Source: Pseudomonadota bacterium
Lineage (GTDB): Bacteria; Myxococcota_A; Polyangia; GCA-2747355
NCBI GenBank assembly: GCA_016711215.1
Contig: JADJTL010000001.1
Span: forward strand, 740,001-804,000
Reading direction: 5' to 3'
Length of the DNA stretch: 64,000 nucleotides
Part shown: positions 32,626-41,598 of the stretch, piece by piece
Position numbering within the stretch: the stretch's first letter is position 1
How the letters are laid out: the number at the start of each line of letters is the position of its first letter
Translations under genes and position numbers: made by a program
Notes under the pieces: generated by a model
Seen by the model: the letters and a program-made list of their open reading frames with translations, nothing else
Database searches by the model: none
What the model was told of the DNA's origin: nothing

Positions 32626-33426
32626 TCAGGTGATCTCGACGCGCAGCAACTGCTGACCGAGAAATACGTAGTCGCCGTGGGTGAGCTGGTAGGGCTGATC
32701 GATGCGGACGAAGGTGCCGTTCTTCGAGCGCAGGTCAGTGAGGGTGTAGCCTTCGGCGTCGACAGCGATCGCAGCGTGGTGACCCGAGATGAAGGGGTCA
32801 TCCGGGAAATTGATGTCGTTGCCCTCGCGGCCGAGGCTGACGCTCTGGGTCGGCGCCCGAAAGACCATGCCGACCGCGCCGCCGCGGAGGAGTTGTATCA
32901 ACTTGAAGAAGCCCGGCCGTCGCGGGCTGGTATAGAGGTGGGTGCCTGCGGCATCCGTCTCGGCGTGGCCCTCGTTGGGGCTGATCTCGCCCAGCTCGAT
33001 CAGCTGCTCCCCCACGAGCAGGCGGGTTCCGGGCTCGATGGGGACCGCGTCGTGAATGCGGACGAAGACGCCGTTGACGCTGCCTTCGTCGCGCACGCAG
33101 AGCACGCCGTCACGGTAGAAGAACGAGGCGTGGCAAGGTGAGAGGAAGGGGTCGTCGGGGAAGCGGATCTCCCCCTCGGCGCGCCCCGTCAGGTGTTCGT
33201 CGGCGTTGAGCAGATAGGAGACGCCGTCGAGTCCTTCGCCCTTGATCAGGATCAGCTTCGCGCGATTCGGTTGCTGCATCGCGCCGAAGTAGAGCGTGCG
33301 GGCGCCGGCCGCCGGCTCCTGCTGCGCCGGTGCGCCGCCCACGTTGGCGCCGCAGTTGCCGCAGAAGCGAAACCCCGGCGGGTTGTCGTGGCCGCAGCTC
33401 GGACAGGTCATGGGCGAATCACTCAT
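32626..33426 (-). CDS. Zinc-ribbon, double FHA-domain protein (paralogue)
   Basis: A 266-residue paralogue of the next gene downstream. One zinc ribbon, CPSCGHDNPPGFRFCGNCG (about residues 8-26), precedes two FHA domains. In the first, the expected GR-x-x-x-D signature is replaced by TGRAEGEIRFPDDPFLSPCH and GSVNGVFVRIHD. The second has SLGREGNDINFPDDPFISGHH and RSKNGTFVRIDQ. The FHA serine and Asn-Gly residues are retained. ATG 33426 is preferred to a weak GTG at 33444. This gene is first in the pair and divergent from hemN. It may be an adaptor for a Ser/Thr kinase encoded elsewhere. Confidence 0.87.
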   Translation of the reverse strand: MSDSPMTCPSCGHDNPPGFRFCGNCGANVGGAPAQQEPAAGARTLYFGAMQQPNRAKLILIKGEGLDGVSYLLNADEHLTGRAEGEIRFPDDPFLSPCHASFFYRDGVLCVRDEGSVNGVFVRIHDAVPIEPGTRLLVGEQLIELGEISPNEGHAETDAAGTHLYTSPRRPGFFKLIQLLRGGAVGMVFRAPTQSVSLGREGNDINFPDDPFISGHHAAIAVDAEGYTLTDLRSKNGTFVRIDQPYQLTHGDYVFLGQQLLRVEIT

Positions 33427-33603
33427 GGCAGCGCTCGGAATCACTCAGCAGCAGGTTAGCGGACGGCAGTGTCCGGCTCCGGCCCAGTTGCCAGGCCAAC
33501 CTTAACAGGACCCCAGGGCGCAGTTCAATATCGGGGTCCTGCGCGCTGCTGATCGTCGAAATCGCCCCGCTCGCTGGCTGTCACGCAAGTTGGGTGGCTC
33601 AGG

Positions 33604-33630
33604 TTGCCCCGCGGGCCGGTTCGGCTATGG
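33604..33630 (+). promoter_or_regulatory. Possible hemN promoter
   Basis: TTGCCC (33604-33609) and TATGGT (33625-33630), 15 bases apart, lie about 31 bases before the hemN start in the 235-base divergent gap. Both boxes are imperfect and the spacing is short. Confidence 0.25.
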
Positions 33631-33661
33631 TAGTCGCCTTCCTCCCCTGGAGTCGTGCTCG

Positions 33662-35116
33662 ATGGCAGACGCAGAGTTCGCAGCAGCGCTTGGCGGGGAT
33701 CCGCGCTCGTCAACGTGCTCGTCAACGTCGGCGAGCGGGCTTCCGATCGCGGATGAGCCCCTGATTCGGCGCATGGCCCGCCCTGGGCCGCGCTACACGA
33801 GCTATCCAACCGCGCCCGCCTGGCATGCCGAGGGCTTCGGCGCGCCAGAGTATGCGGAGCGTCTGGCGCAGGCCGAGCGCGAGGGAAGCGCTGCGCCGCT
33901 CTCGCTCTACCTGCATCTGCCCTTTTGCCGCGAGATGTGTCGCTACTGCGGCTGTAGCGTCGTCGTCACCGGGCAGTCGCAGAAGGTCGACCGGTACCTC
34001 GATTACCTGGCGCGCGAGATGGATCTGGTGACGGCGCATCTGCCGCGGCGGCGCCGCGTCGAGCAGCTGCACCTGGGTGGCGGGACGCCGACCTGGCTCG
34101 ATCTGCGGCAGCTCGAGCGCTTGTGGCAGTTGATCGGCGCGCGTTTCTCGGTGGTCGATGGAGCGGAGCTCGCGCTCGAGGTCGATCCTCGGGTGACCAG
34201 CCCCGAACAGCTCGAGCTGCTGCGACGCTGCGGCTTCACCCGCGTCAGCATGGGCGTGCAGGACTTCACGCCGGAGGTGCAGGAGGCCATCGGACGCCAT
34301 CAGAGCGTGGCGTTGACCGAGGCCCTCTACCGCGCTGCGCGCGCGCTCGGCTATCGCACGATCAACTTCGACCTGGTCTATGGACTACCGCGTCAGCGGC
34401 TCGAGACCTTCGCGACGACGCTGGACCAGGCGCTGCGCCTGCGGCCCGACCGGCTCGCCCTCTTCAGCTATGCGCATGTCCCGTGGATGCGGCCCCATCA
34501 ACGCGCCATCGATGAGGGCGAGCTGCCTGACGCCGTCCAGAAGGTGCGCCTCTTCGAGCTGGCGCGCGGCAAGCTGCTGGCCGCCGGCTACGTACAGGTG
34601 GGGATGGACCACTTCGCGGTGCCCAGCGATGCCCTGGCGCAGGCGCGGCTGGTGCGCCGGCTGCATCGGAACTTCCAGGGATACATCACGCAGCCCAGCG
34701 GCGACACGCTGGCCTTTGGCATCACGGCGATCAGCGATGTGCAGGGCGCCTATGCGCAGAACGTCAAGCGGATCGCCGACTACTACCGGCAGATCGACGC
34801 TGGCGAGCTGCCGATCGAGCGCGGCTGCGCGCTGACGGCCGAGGATCTGCTGCGGCGCGACGTGATTCACGGGCTGATGTGCAACTTCGCCGTCGACCTG
34901 GGGCAGGTCGCGCGGGCCCACGGCTATCCCGAGGGTTATTTCGCCGCTGAGGTCGCGGGGCTCGACTGGGCCGAGGAGGCAGGGCTCCTGCGGCGCAGCG
35001 ATCAGACGCTGGAGATCCTGCCGCTCGGGCAGCTCTTCGTGCGAAACGTGGCGATGGCCTTCGATGCCTATCTTCCCGCGCAGCAGGAGCGGCCGACCTT
35101 CTCGAGCACCGTCTGA
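33662..35116 (+). CDS. hemN: Oxygen-independent coproporphyrinogen III oxidase
   Basis: Radical-SAM enzyme that converts coproporphyrinogen III to protoporphyrinogen IX without oxygen. The 484-residue length and the N-terminal motif PGPRYTSYPTAPAWH match true HemN rather than HemW. The Fe-S cluster motif is CREMCRYCGC (Cys89, Cys93, Cys96). Further family segments are LHLGGGTPTWLD, LEVDPRVTS, MGVQDFTPEVQEAIGRHQ, INFDLVYGLPRQ, MDHFAVPSDALA and FQGYITQPSGDTLAFGITA. It implies haem synthesis under low oxygen. ATG 33662 has GGAG upstream. It is divergent from the FHA pair. Confidence 0.95.
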   Translation: MADAEFAAALGGDPRSSTCSSTSASGLPIADEPLIRRMARPGPRYTSYPTAPAWHAEGFGAPEYAERLAQAEREGSAAPLSLYLHLPFCREMCRYCGCSVVVTGQSQKVDRYLDYLAREMDLVTAHLPRRRRVEQLHLGGGTPTWLDLRQLERLWQLIGARFSVVDGAELALEVDPRVTSPEQLELLRRCGFTRVSMGVQDFTPEVQEAIGRHQSVALTEALYRAARALGYRTINFDLVYGLPRQRLETFATTLDQALRLRPDRLALFSYAHVPWMRPHQRAIDEGELPDAVQKVRLFELARGKLLAAGYVQVGMDHFAVPSDALAQARLVRRLHRNFQGYITQPSGDTLAFGITAISDVQGAYAQNVKRIADYYRQIDAGELPIERGCALTAEDLLRRDVIHGLMCNFAVDLGQVARAHGYPEGYFAAEVAGLDWAEEAGLLRRSDQTLEILPLGQLFVRNVAMAFDAYLPAQQERPTFSSTV

Positions 35117-35135
35117 GATGATCCTCGGCGCTGCC

Positions 35136-35156
35136 CGCGCGGGGCTCCGCCGCGCG
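35136..35156. terminator. Hairpin between hemN and the glycan locus
   Basis: CGCGCGG (35136-35142) and CCGCGCG (35150-35156) form a 7-bp stem with a 7-base loop, in the 59-base gap between convergent genes. This position favours a bidirectional terminator. Confidence 0.45.
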
Positions 35157-35175
35157 CTGCAGGGGCGAGCCGGGC

Positions 35176-36702
35176 TCAGGGAACGGCGAGCAGATCGTCG
35201 TAGTAGAACGTCCCCGACATCCGAAAGAAGGTGATGGCGCCGAAGGTGTTGATCGCCACGGCCCAGAGGATCAGGGCCTTGGCCCGCGGGCCGAGGCGAT
35301 AACCGCCGACGGCCAGGAGCATGATCAGGTAGACGGTGAAGTCGAGACTGAAGCGGAAGCCGAACTGCTGCCAGCCGCTGTTTTGGTAGAGCAGGTGCAG
35401 AATCAGAGGCAGCAGCGCGCTCAGATAGAGCGCCGGCTGCAGCGGAGAGCGGCGCTGCGGCCAGATCAGATAGGCGAAGATCGGCGTGACGAGGAAGATG
35501 CTGAGCCCGTGGTGACTGATCTGCACGAAGGGAGCGTGGGGGAGGATGCGCGGCAGCAGCACGAACAGGGCCGCGAGATTGCGCGAGAGAAAATGGTAAT
35601 TGAAGAGCCCCCAGCGCTGGATCCGCTCGGTCCAACGCACGTTGAGGTAGGCGTGGCCGAACTCGAAGGGGCTGTCGAAGCGTAGGTAGTTCGCGACGCC
35701 AGCGACGCCAGCGATGGCGCAGGCAGGCAGCGCCGCGCGGAGCAGCGCACGGAGCGCGGCGGGGCGATCGAGCCGACGCCATAGGGCCACGGCGCGGACG
35801 GACCAGGAGCGCCGGGGGCCGACGAGGTCGTCGGCGCGATCAGGGTCGGCCTGTGGGCCATAGCGCCGCAGCACCTCGCCGACGATGAAGGGGAAGGCGA
35901 AGGGGATCGGCGCACGCGCGAGGAAGCCGAGTCCGAGCGCGAGCCCGGCCAGCGCCGGGCGGCGCGCGTCGAGCGCCGCGAGCGCATAGAGCGCGCTCAG
36001 CGCGGTGCCGACCATGTGCGCCATGTACCAGGTCTGGCCGATGACGGCGCTGTAGAAGTGGACGGTGCCAAAGGCGAAGAGCCCCGTCAGCCAGAGATTG
36101 TCGACCGTGCTTCGGCGGCTATGGCCGCGCTCCTGGAGCTGGCGCAGCAGCAGGTAGACCAAGACCGGATTGAGCGCGCCGAGCAGGACGTCGAAGAGCA
36201 CGTCGTTGAAGAGCAGGCCCCAGAGCGCCACGAAGGGCATCAGCAGCACGGCCGGCAGCCAGGGGAACGACACATAGGAGACGCGCCGGCGCGAGCGGAT
36301 CGCCTGCGGCGAAACGACGAGGCGCTGGCCGCGGGTGGTCTTGAAGCGGTGCGGGTCGCCGCCGGTTTGCAAGAAGACGCCGCGCAGCCGCCGTCCGTCG
36401 ACCAGCGTCAGCTCGTCGAGCACCGCCCAATCCTCCTGATCCGGCGGCGCGCCGGCCAGCGACATGCGCCCATGCAGGAGATCCTGGGCCAGCACCACGT
36501 AGTGGATGTAGGGGCTGTGGCCCTTCAGGCGGCTGCCGCTGGCGGCCATGTAGACGAGCAGCGTGATCAGGTAGATCAACACGGGAAGCCGCTGGCGCTG
36601 CCACCAGCGACGCAACCCCGCCGAGCAGGCGCGCGGTGGCGCCGCTTCAGCGCGGGGCGGGGGGGATTGGGGCGTGGCTGGGCGCATATCGGCGGCGCTC
36701 AT
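35176..36702 (-). CDS. Polytopic membrane protein, GT-C-type glycosyltransferase-like
   Basis: A protein of about 508 residues with roughly ten hydrophobic segments (LPVLIYLITLLVYMAASG first, AKALILWAVAINTFGAITFF near the end). A large loop between the first two contains HYVVLAQDLLHGRMSLAG, DWAVLDELTLVDGRRLRGVF and FPWLPAVLLMP, the layout of lipid-linked sugar transferases with an external catalytic loop. I cannot assign donor or acceptor. The start is ambiguous (36702 or 36687), because the N-terminus overlaps the preceding gene. It is the last gene of a five-gene minus-strand glycan operon. Confidence 0.75.
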   Translation of the reverse strand: MSAADMRPATPQSPPPRAEAAPPRACSAGLRRWWQRQRLPVLIYLITLLVYMAASGSRLKGHSPYIHYVVLAQDLLHGRMSLAGAPPDQEDWAVLDELTLVDGRRLRGVFLQTGGDPHRFKTTRGQRLVVSPQAIRSRRRVSYVSFPWLPAVLLMPFVALWGLLFNDVLFDVLLGALNPVLVYLLLRQLQERGHSRRSTVDNLWLTGLFAFGTVHFYSAVIGQTWYMAHMVGTALSALYALAALDARRPALAGLALGLGFLARAPIPFAFPFIVGEVLRRYGPQADPDRADDLVGPRRSWSVRAVALWRRLDRPAALRALLRAALPACAIAGVAGVANYLRFDSPFEFGHAYLNVRWTERIQRWGLFNYHFLSRNLAALFVLLPRILPHAPFVQISHHGLSIFLVTPIFAYLIWPQRRSPLQPALYLSALLPLILHLLYQNSGWQQFGFRFSLDFTVYLIMLLAVGGYRLGPRAKALILWAVAINTFGAITFFRMSGTFYYDDLLAVP

Positions 36703-38464
36703 ATACGCTGACGAGGGGCACACCGTCCAGCGCCAGCACCTCGCGCGGCGCAGGTCTGCCGTAGGCCTGCCAGATCCAGTAATCGTATTTGTTGAAGTGC
36801 AGCTCGTGAATCACCAGGGCATGGTCGGAGGCCGCGATCCCGGGCTGCTCCATCCCGGCGTCCTCGAGGTCCGGCCGCAGCAGCCCCGCCTGTTGATAGG
36901 CGCGATAGGCGTCGTGGCTGACGTCGTGGAGGTAGAGGCGCGATCGCGGCGGCAGATGCTCGTTGAGCCAGGGCAGCAGCGCGCGCGGCGCGTAGCCCCA
37001 GAACTGTCGGTTGAGGCCCAGATCCGCGGCGCCGGCCGTGCCGCCAGCGAGCGCGGTGTATTGGGAGAGGCCGAAGGGATGGGTCTGCGCGAGGTTGAGC
37101 GCGCCCGGGAGGGCGACGAGGAGCGGCAGCGCCCAGGTCAGCGGCGCCAGCGCCGGGTATGGGCGGCGCAGCGCGCGGCCTAGCGCGCCGAGCGCGAGGC
37201 CCGCGAAGAGCACCAGGAAGGGATAGGCAGGCAGCCAGTGCTTGGTCCCACCGAACTTCGGTGTCGTCGGCAGGGCGATCAGCAGCAGTGGGAAGAGCGC
37301 GTTGAGCGCGAGCAGCAGACCGGCGCGAGGGTTGAGCCCGCTCGCGGGGCGCAGCCAGCTGCGGCGCGCCGGGAAGCGCGAGTCGTCCGAAGCGCTGCCG
37401 CGGGGCTGGCGCAGCCAGCGACCGAAGGTGCAGTAGACCCAGGCGCGCAGCTGCAGCAGCGCTCCGCTGCAGGCGAGCGCGAGGGTCACCGCGGGCACGG
37501 TGAAGAGCGTCATTACAAAGGGGTAGCTCGCCGGCAGGGGTGGGCGGGCGAGGTTCCGACCGAGGAACTCGATGTTGTAATAGGCGTGGTGCAGGTGGAA
37601 GCCGACGTACTCGCGCAGGTGCGCCAGCGGCTCGAACCAGAGCCAGGGCCATAATCCGACGAAGAGCGCGGGCGCGAGCAACGCCATCGAGACGAACGCG
37701 ATCGGCAGCCGCGGCAGCAAGAGCGGCCGCAACGAGCAGTCGGGGCGAACCACGACCAGGTAGTGCACGACCAGCAGCGGCGGGAGAAACCAGGCGTTAT
37801 GCTTGCCCGCCAGCGCCAGCCCGAGCAGCAGGCCGGAGAGCAGGCCCCAGCCGGCGTGCTCCAGCCCGCGGTAGTAGGCGTAGACGACGAAGAGCCAGAG
37901 CGAGGCGATCGCGGCATCGAAGCAGGCGAGCTGCCCGTGAAAAAAGAGCCGGGGAAGCGTGAGGTAGAGCAGCGCGGCGCACAGGCCCGCCGTGCGGCTC
38001 TGCAGCCGCAGGCCAAAGAGGTAGAGCAGGGCTACGGCGGCGCCTGTGAGCAGCCAGGTCGGCAGGCGGAAGGCGTCGATCGCCGGCAGCAGGCCGGGCC
38101 CGCCGGCGTCGGCGCTCGGCGGCGGCCAGGGCAGGCGCCAGGCGCGCTCGTGGAAGAGGTGGTGCGAGAGCCCGAAGAGCGTCTTGAAGAGCGGCGGATG
38201 CTCGCGGTTCACGCCCCAGGCGCGCGTGATCGCGCCGGTGGTCAGCGCCTCCCGCTGCGTGCCCTTGGCGAGCCCATCGGCCAGCGCGCCGATCCAACGC
38301 GTGTAGCTCTGCGCCGCCTCGAAGTAGGTCGCTTCGTCGCGGGTGATGCCGACGGACCGCTGCGCCAGGCCGAGCGCGGCGACGCTGCCGACGAGCAGGC
38401 AGAGCGCCAGCAGGTAGTCGAGCGCGCGGGGCGTGCGGGGTGCGCGGTGCGGCCGGGTGGTCAT
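36647..38464 (-). CDS. ArnT/PMT-like (GT-C) glycosyltransferase
   Basis: A 605-residue integral membrane protein of the dolichyl-phosphate-mannose transferase/ArnT type. The first external loop carries the acidic motif RDEATYFEAAQSYTRWIGAL (Asp-Glu), followed by REHPPLFKTLFGLSHHLF, typical of GT39/GT83 catalytic loops. About eleven hydrophobic segments follow. The C-terminal 120 residues are probably external (GYAPRALLPWLNEHLPPRSR; DYWIWQAYGRPAPREVLALD). It likely moves a sugar from a polyprenyl-phosphate donor to a lipid or protein acceptor. It overlaps the gene at 38461 by 4 bases. Confidence 0.82.
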   Translation of the reverse strand: MTTRPHRAPRTPRALDYLLALCLLVGSVAALGLAQRSVGITRDEATYFEAAQSYTRWIGALADGLAKGTQREALTTGAITRAWGVNREHPPLFKTLFGLSHHLFHERAWRLPWPPPSADAGGPGLLPAIDAFRLPTWLLTGAAVALLYLFGLRLQSRTAGLCAALLYLTLPRLFFHGQLACFDAAIASLWLFVVYAYYRGLEHAGWGLLSGLLLGLALAGKHNAWFLPPLLVVHYLVVVRPDCSLRPLLLPRLPIAFVSMALLAPALFVGLWPWLWFEPLAHLREYVGFHLHHAYYNIEFLGRNLARPPLPASYPFVMTLFTVPAVTLALACSGALLQLRAWVYCTFGRWLRQPRGSASDDSRFPARRSWLRPASGLNPRAGLLLALNALFPLLLIALPTTPKFGGTKHWLPAYPFLVLFAGLALGALGRALRRPYPALAPLTWALPLLVALPGALNLAQTHPFGLSQYTALAGGTAGAADLGLNRQFWGYAPRALLPWLNEHLPPRSRLYLHDVSHDAYRAYQQAGLLRPDLEDAGMEQPGIAASDHALVIHELHFNKYDYWIWQAYGRPAPREVLALDGVPLVSVYERRRYAPSHAPIPPAPR

Positions 38465-39399
38465 TGCCGCGCCTCGACGTGAAAGCAGAAGCTGCGGTAG
38501 GCCTGATCAGGCGTGGTCAAGACGAAGTCCACCCGATGATTCACGCCGGCAAAGCGCCGCGTATCCGCAGTGAAGCGGGTCCAGGGCGCCGCGTTGGCGT
38601 GTTCGACGCTGGCCGTCAACTCGTCATCGACGAAGGTCTGCAGCAGGACGGGTGCGCGGCCGAGCTTGCGGCTGTCGAAGTCGTCGATGCCGGTATACCC
38701 GACGAGCGTGCGCCCAAGCGTGACGCCGCGGTAGGCGATGACGAGCTGCTCTCCGGCTCCCGGGTGCGCGTAGAGGCAGCGGTAGGGTTGGTGGTCGACC
38801 TCGGCGAGATGCGGCCCGACCCAGCGCCAGTCGGTGTCGGCGTCGCAGACGAAGCGCTCGCCGACGCGCGGGCAGGCGCGGCGGCCGGCGGGGCTCAGGC
38901 GCGCGACCGTCAAGGTCTGGCCCTTCTGCCGCAGCGCCGCTGACGTCGCCGCCGTGGTGAAATCGAAGAGCAGCCGCGCGGGCTGCGCGCTGACGAAGAG
39001 GCCAAGCTCGACGCGGCCAAAACGCCAGGCCTGCGCGGGCGCGCGCTGCGCGATCCAGCGATGCTGGGCGCCGCGCGTGCTGAGCTGCCAGACGCGGGCG
39101 AAGCGGTCGACATCGGAGAGCGTCGCTCCCTCGAGGTCGATCAGCTGGTCGAGCTTCGCGTAGGCCAGGGGTCGAACCCAGTCCGGTGCGACGAGCACCG
39201 GCTCGCCGCCGCGATGCAGGCGGCGCAGCGCGTCCGTCGCGGCCTGCCAATCAGCGGCGGGCGTGGCCTGCTCATGCTGTCGTCGCGTGGCGATCAGCTC
39301 CCAGGCCAGCAGGGCAACGAGGGCGAAGGCGAAGAGCAGCGAGGGGTGGGGCCAGCCCCGCGCCGAGGGGGCCGGATCAGCGCCTGAAGGCGCGCTCAT
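38461..39399 (-). CDS. Membrane-anchored protein with four-cysteine C-terminal module
   Basis: A 312-residue protein with one N-terminal transmembrane helix (LLFAFALVALLAWELIA) and a large extracytoplasmic part. Residues 50-135 contain VLVAPDWVRPLAYAKLDQLI, resembling the soluble tail of ArnT-like transferases. Residues 175-312 form a module (RFVCDADTDWRWVGP, YRCLYAHP, GVTLGRTLVGYTGIDD, YRSFCFHVEA; Cys176, 185, 208 and 305) that recurs, with the same four cysteines, at the C-terminus of the protein at 56796. The family is unknown to me. It is flanked by and overlaps transferase genes and is probably part of their complex. Confidence 0.75.
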   Translation of the reverse strand: MSAPSGADPAPSARGWPHPSLLFAFALVALLAWELIATRRQHEQATPAADWQAATDALRRLHRGGEPVLVAPDWVRPLAYAKLDQLIDLEGATLSDVDRFARVWQLSTRGAQHRWIAQRAPAQAWRFGRVELGLFVSAQPARLLFDFTTAATSAALRQKGQTLTVARLSPAGRRACPRVGERFVCDADTDWRWVGPHLAEVDHQPYRCLYAHPGAGEQLVIAYRGVTLGRTLVGYTGIDDFDSRKLGRAPVLLQTFVDDELTASVEHANAAPWTRFTADTRRFAGVNHRVDFVLTTPDQAYRSFCFHVEARQ

Positions 39400-40487
39400 C
39401 GGGCGACCTCGGGGTCGGTGGCATGGGGCGCGGCGCGTCGCAAGGTCCAGTCGAGCAGGAGCCAGGCTGGGACGGCCAGCAGCGCCGTGTAGATAAACGT
39501 CACGGCGGAGAAGGCGAAGCCCGTGGCGACGGCGAGCGGCGGCGGTAGGCCAACGAGCGCGAAGCCCAGCGCCCAGCCGGCCTCCAGTGGCCCGAAGGTC
39601 CCCACGCCGGCGATCGGCAGGAACCCGCTGACAGTAGACGCCGTGCCGCCGAGGATGGCCTGTGAGAGGGTGATCGACACGCCGAAGCCGCGCAGGATCA
39701 CGAGCATGATGACGTAGTTGAGCAGCCAGTGCGCGACGGTCAGCCCAGTCTGGATGGCAATGACCCGCCGCGGCAGGCCGACATGGGCCTCGATCGCCCC
39801 GCGCAGGCGGGCCAGCAGCAGCTCACACCAAGGTCGCTCGGCGAGGCCGCTGCAGCGGGCGAGCCCGCCGATCCAACGCAGGCCGAGGCGAAGGAGCTGC
39901 GGCAGGGCGACGACCACCGCGCCGCCCGCGAGCGCGAGCGCGAGCGCGACCACGAGACCAACGCTGGCGCTGCCGCGGTAGATCGCTGGATGGAGCGCCA
40001 GGGTCACGCCAAAGACCACGACCACCACGGTGGCGTCGAGCAGCCGCAGCAGGACGAGCCCAAGCAGGCTCTCGCCCAGCCCCGCCGTGCGCGCGCGGCG
40101 CACGAGGAAGCCGAACGCCAGGTCGCCGGTGCGCAGCGGCATCACGCGGAGCAGCAGATTATGCAGCGCCGCGATGCAGAACATCGCCGGGAAGGGCGTG
40201 CGAGGGGCCAAGAGCACGAAGCGTGCGGTGCGCAGCGCGTAGAGCAGCACGATCAGCGCGAAGCCGAGCCCGAGCACACTCCAGCGCGCCTCACGGCGCA
40301 GCGCCGCGAGCTGCACCCAATCGACCCAATGCGAGAGCCCGGCGAAGATCAGGACCGTGATCGCCAGACCGACGAGCGCGCGCGCGGCGAAGCGCCAGCG
40401 GCCGGGGCGCGGCGCCAAGCGCGGAGGGGTGGCGCCGACTGGGGCCTCGCGCGCTGACACGGTCGAGGGCAGCGCCTGGACGGTCAC
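39396..40487 (-). CDS. UPF0104/LPG-synthase-type membrane protein
   Basis: A 363-residue polytopic protein with about eight transmembrane segments, of the lysylphosphatidylglycerol-synthase transmembrane family (UPF0104). Family-like segments are LLLRVMPLRTGDLAFGFLVR, GLGESLLGLVLLRLLDATVV and STVSGFLPIAGVGTFGPLEA (the PxxG-rich core). There is no C-terminal aminoacyl transferase domain, so it is probably not a lysyl transferase. Such stand-alone proteins often sit with GT2 and GT-C enzymes and are suggested to move or flip lipid-linked sugars. GTG 40487 overlaps the GT2 stop. Confidence 0.85.
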   Translation of the reverse strand: MTVQALPSTVSAREAPVGATPPRLAPRPGRWRFAARALVGLAITVLIFAGLSHWVDWVQLAALRREARWSVLGLGFALIVLLYALRTARFVLLAPRTPFPAMFCIAALHNLLLRVMPLRTGDLAFGFLVRRARTAGLGESLLGLVLLRLLDATVVVVVFGVTLALHPAIYRGSASVGLVVALALALAGGAVVVALPQLLRLGLRWIGGLARCSGLAERPWCELLLARLRGAIEAHVGLPRRVIAIQTGLTVAHWLLNYVIMLVILRGFGVSITLSQAILGGTASTVSGFLPIAGVGTFGPLEAGWALGFALVGLPPPLAVATGFAFSAVTFIYTALLAVPAWLLLDWTLRRAAPHATDPEVAR

Positions 40488-41515
40488 GTCCCGGGCTCGG
40501 CCGGCGCCTGCTGCGGGACCGCGCCGCTGGCGGAGGGCTCGTGCAGGCAGGGCGCAGTCAGGCGCGGGGCAGCGTCGCCGTACTCGAGGCGACGTTGCCG
40601 CAGGAGGAGCTCCTCGAGCAGCTTGCGATTCGCCCCGATGAGATCGGCGAGCATCCCGAAGAGCAGCACCGTGAAGGCCAGCAGGAGTAACGTGGCCGCG
40701 AGGATCACCGACTGGATATGGCCCGCGGCGCCGGTGGCCGTGAGGTGGAAGTAGAGGAAGCGCAGGCCCAACGCCAGCCCTGGCAAGAAGAGCAGGGCGG
40801 CCACGCCGAGGAAGGCGCGCAGCGGGCGGTACATCGTGTAGATACGCAGAATCGTCGCCATCGATCGGCGCACGTACTGGGGAATGCTGCGAAAGAGGCG
40901 TGAGGCGCGGGTGCGTGGATTGGTCCCCACCGGCACCGAGCAGACCGCCAGATTGGCGTGGCCGGTCTGGATCAGCGTCTCTAGCGTGTAGGTGAACTCG
41001 TTGGTCACGAAGAGGCGCAGGGCGGCCTCGCGCGCATAGGCGCGAAAGCCGCTGGTGGCATCGGGGACGGCAGTATGCGAGGCCAGGCGCACGACCCAGC
41101 TGCCGAGGCGCTGCAGGCGCTTCTTCAGCGGCGAGAACGCCGCGACCTGTTGCACCTGCCGATCACCGACGACCACCTCGGCGCGGCCCTCGAGAATCGG
41201 CGCGATCAGCCGCGGGATGTCCGCCGCCAGGTATTGATTGTCGGCGTCGGTGTTGACGATCACGTCGGCGCCGAGGCGTAGGCAAGCGTCGATGCCAGCC
41301 ATGAAGGCACGCGCCAGCCCGCGGTTCTGCGCGAAGCGCACGACGTGGTGCACCCCGCAGGCGCGCGCCACGTCGGCCGTGCCGTCGTGGCTGCCGTCGT
41401 CGATCACCAGATACTCGAGGCAGTCGATGCCCGGCAACGCGCGCGGCAACTCGGCGACGGTTTGCGCCAGGGTGTCGCGCTCGTTGAAACAGGGGATTTG
41501 AATGATCAGCTTCAC
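40484..41515 (-). CDS. GT2-family glycosyltransferase with C-terminal membrane segments
   Basis: A 343-residue polyprenyl-phosphate-glycosyltransferase-like protein. The GT-A domain has IIQIPCFNERDTLAQTV, LVIDDGSHDGTADVARACGV, the DXD-region VNTDADNQYLAADIP, GFRAYAREAALRLF and NEFTYTLETLIQ. Two hydrophobic segments near the C-terminus (LRAFLGVAALLFLPGLALGL; VILAATLLLLAFTVLLFGML) match dolichol-phosphate-sugar synthases. It would make the lipid-linked donor used by the GT-C enzymes of the operon. GTG 41515 is the first start of this five-gene unit. Confidence 0.88.
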   Translation of the reverse strand: MKLIIQIPCFNERDTLAQTVAELPRALPGIDCLEYLVIDDGSHDGTADVARACGVHHVVRFAQNRGLARAFMAGIDACLRLGADVIVNTDADNQYLAADIPRLIAPILEGRAEVVVGDRQVQQVAAFSPLKKRLQRLGSWVVRLASHTAVPDATSGFRAYAREAALRLFVTNEFTYTLETLIQTGHANLAVCSVPVGTNPRTRASRLFRSIPQYVRRSMATILRIYTMYRPLRAFLGVAALLFLPGLALGLRFLYFHLTATGAAGHIQSVILAATLLLLAFTVLLFGMLADLIGANRKLLEELLLRQRRLEYGDAAPRLTAPCLHEPSASGAVPQQAPAEPGT

Positions 41516-41530
41516 GGCTCGGCGTAGCTC

Positions 41531-41598
41531 TCCCCGACTGACGTGACGCAGGTCGCCCCGCGACTGAGGCAGGTCTCCCGGCGACTAGCGCAGGACGC
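41531..41598 (-). repeat. Imperfect tandem repeats between GT2 and cyclophilin genes
   Basis: Three degenerate units containing GCAGGT followed by CGCC/CTCC and GCGACT occur from about 41531 to 41598. They lie between the GT2 start and the end of the cyclophilin gene. No hairpin with a T-run is visible. Confidence 0.4.
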
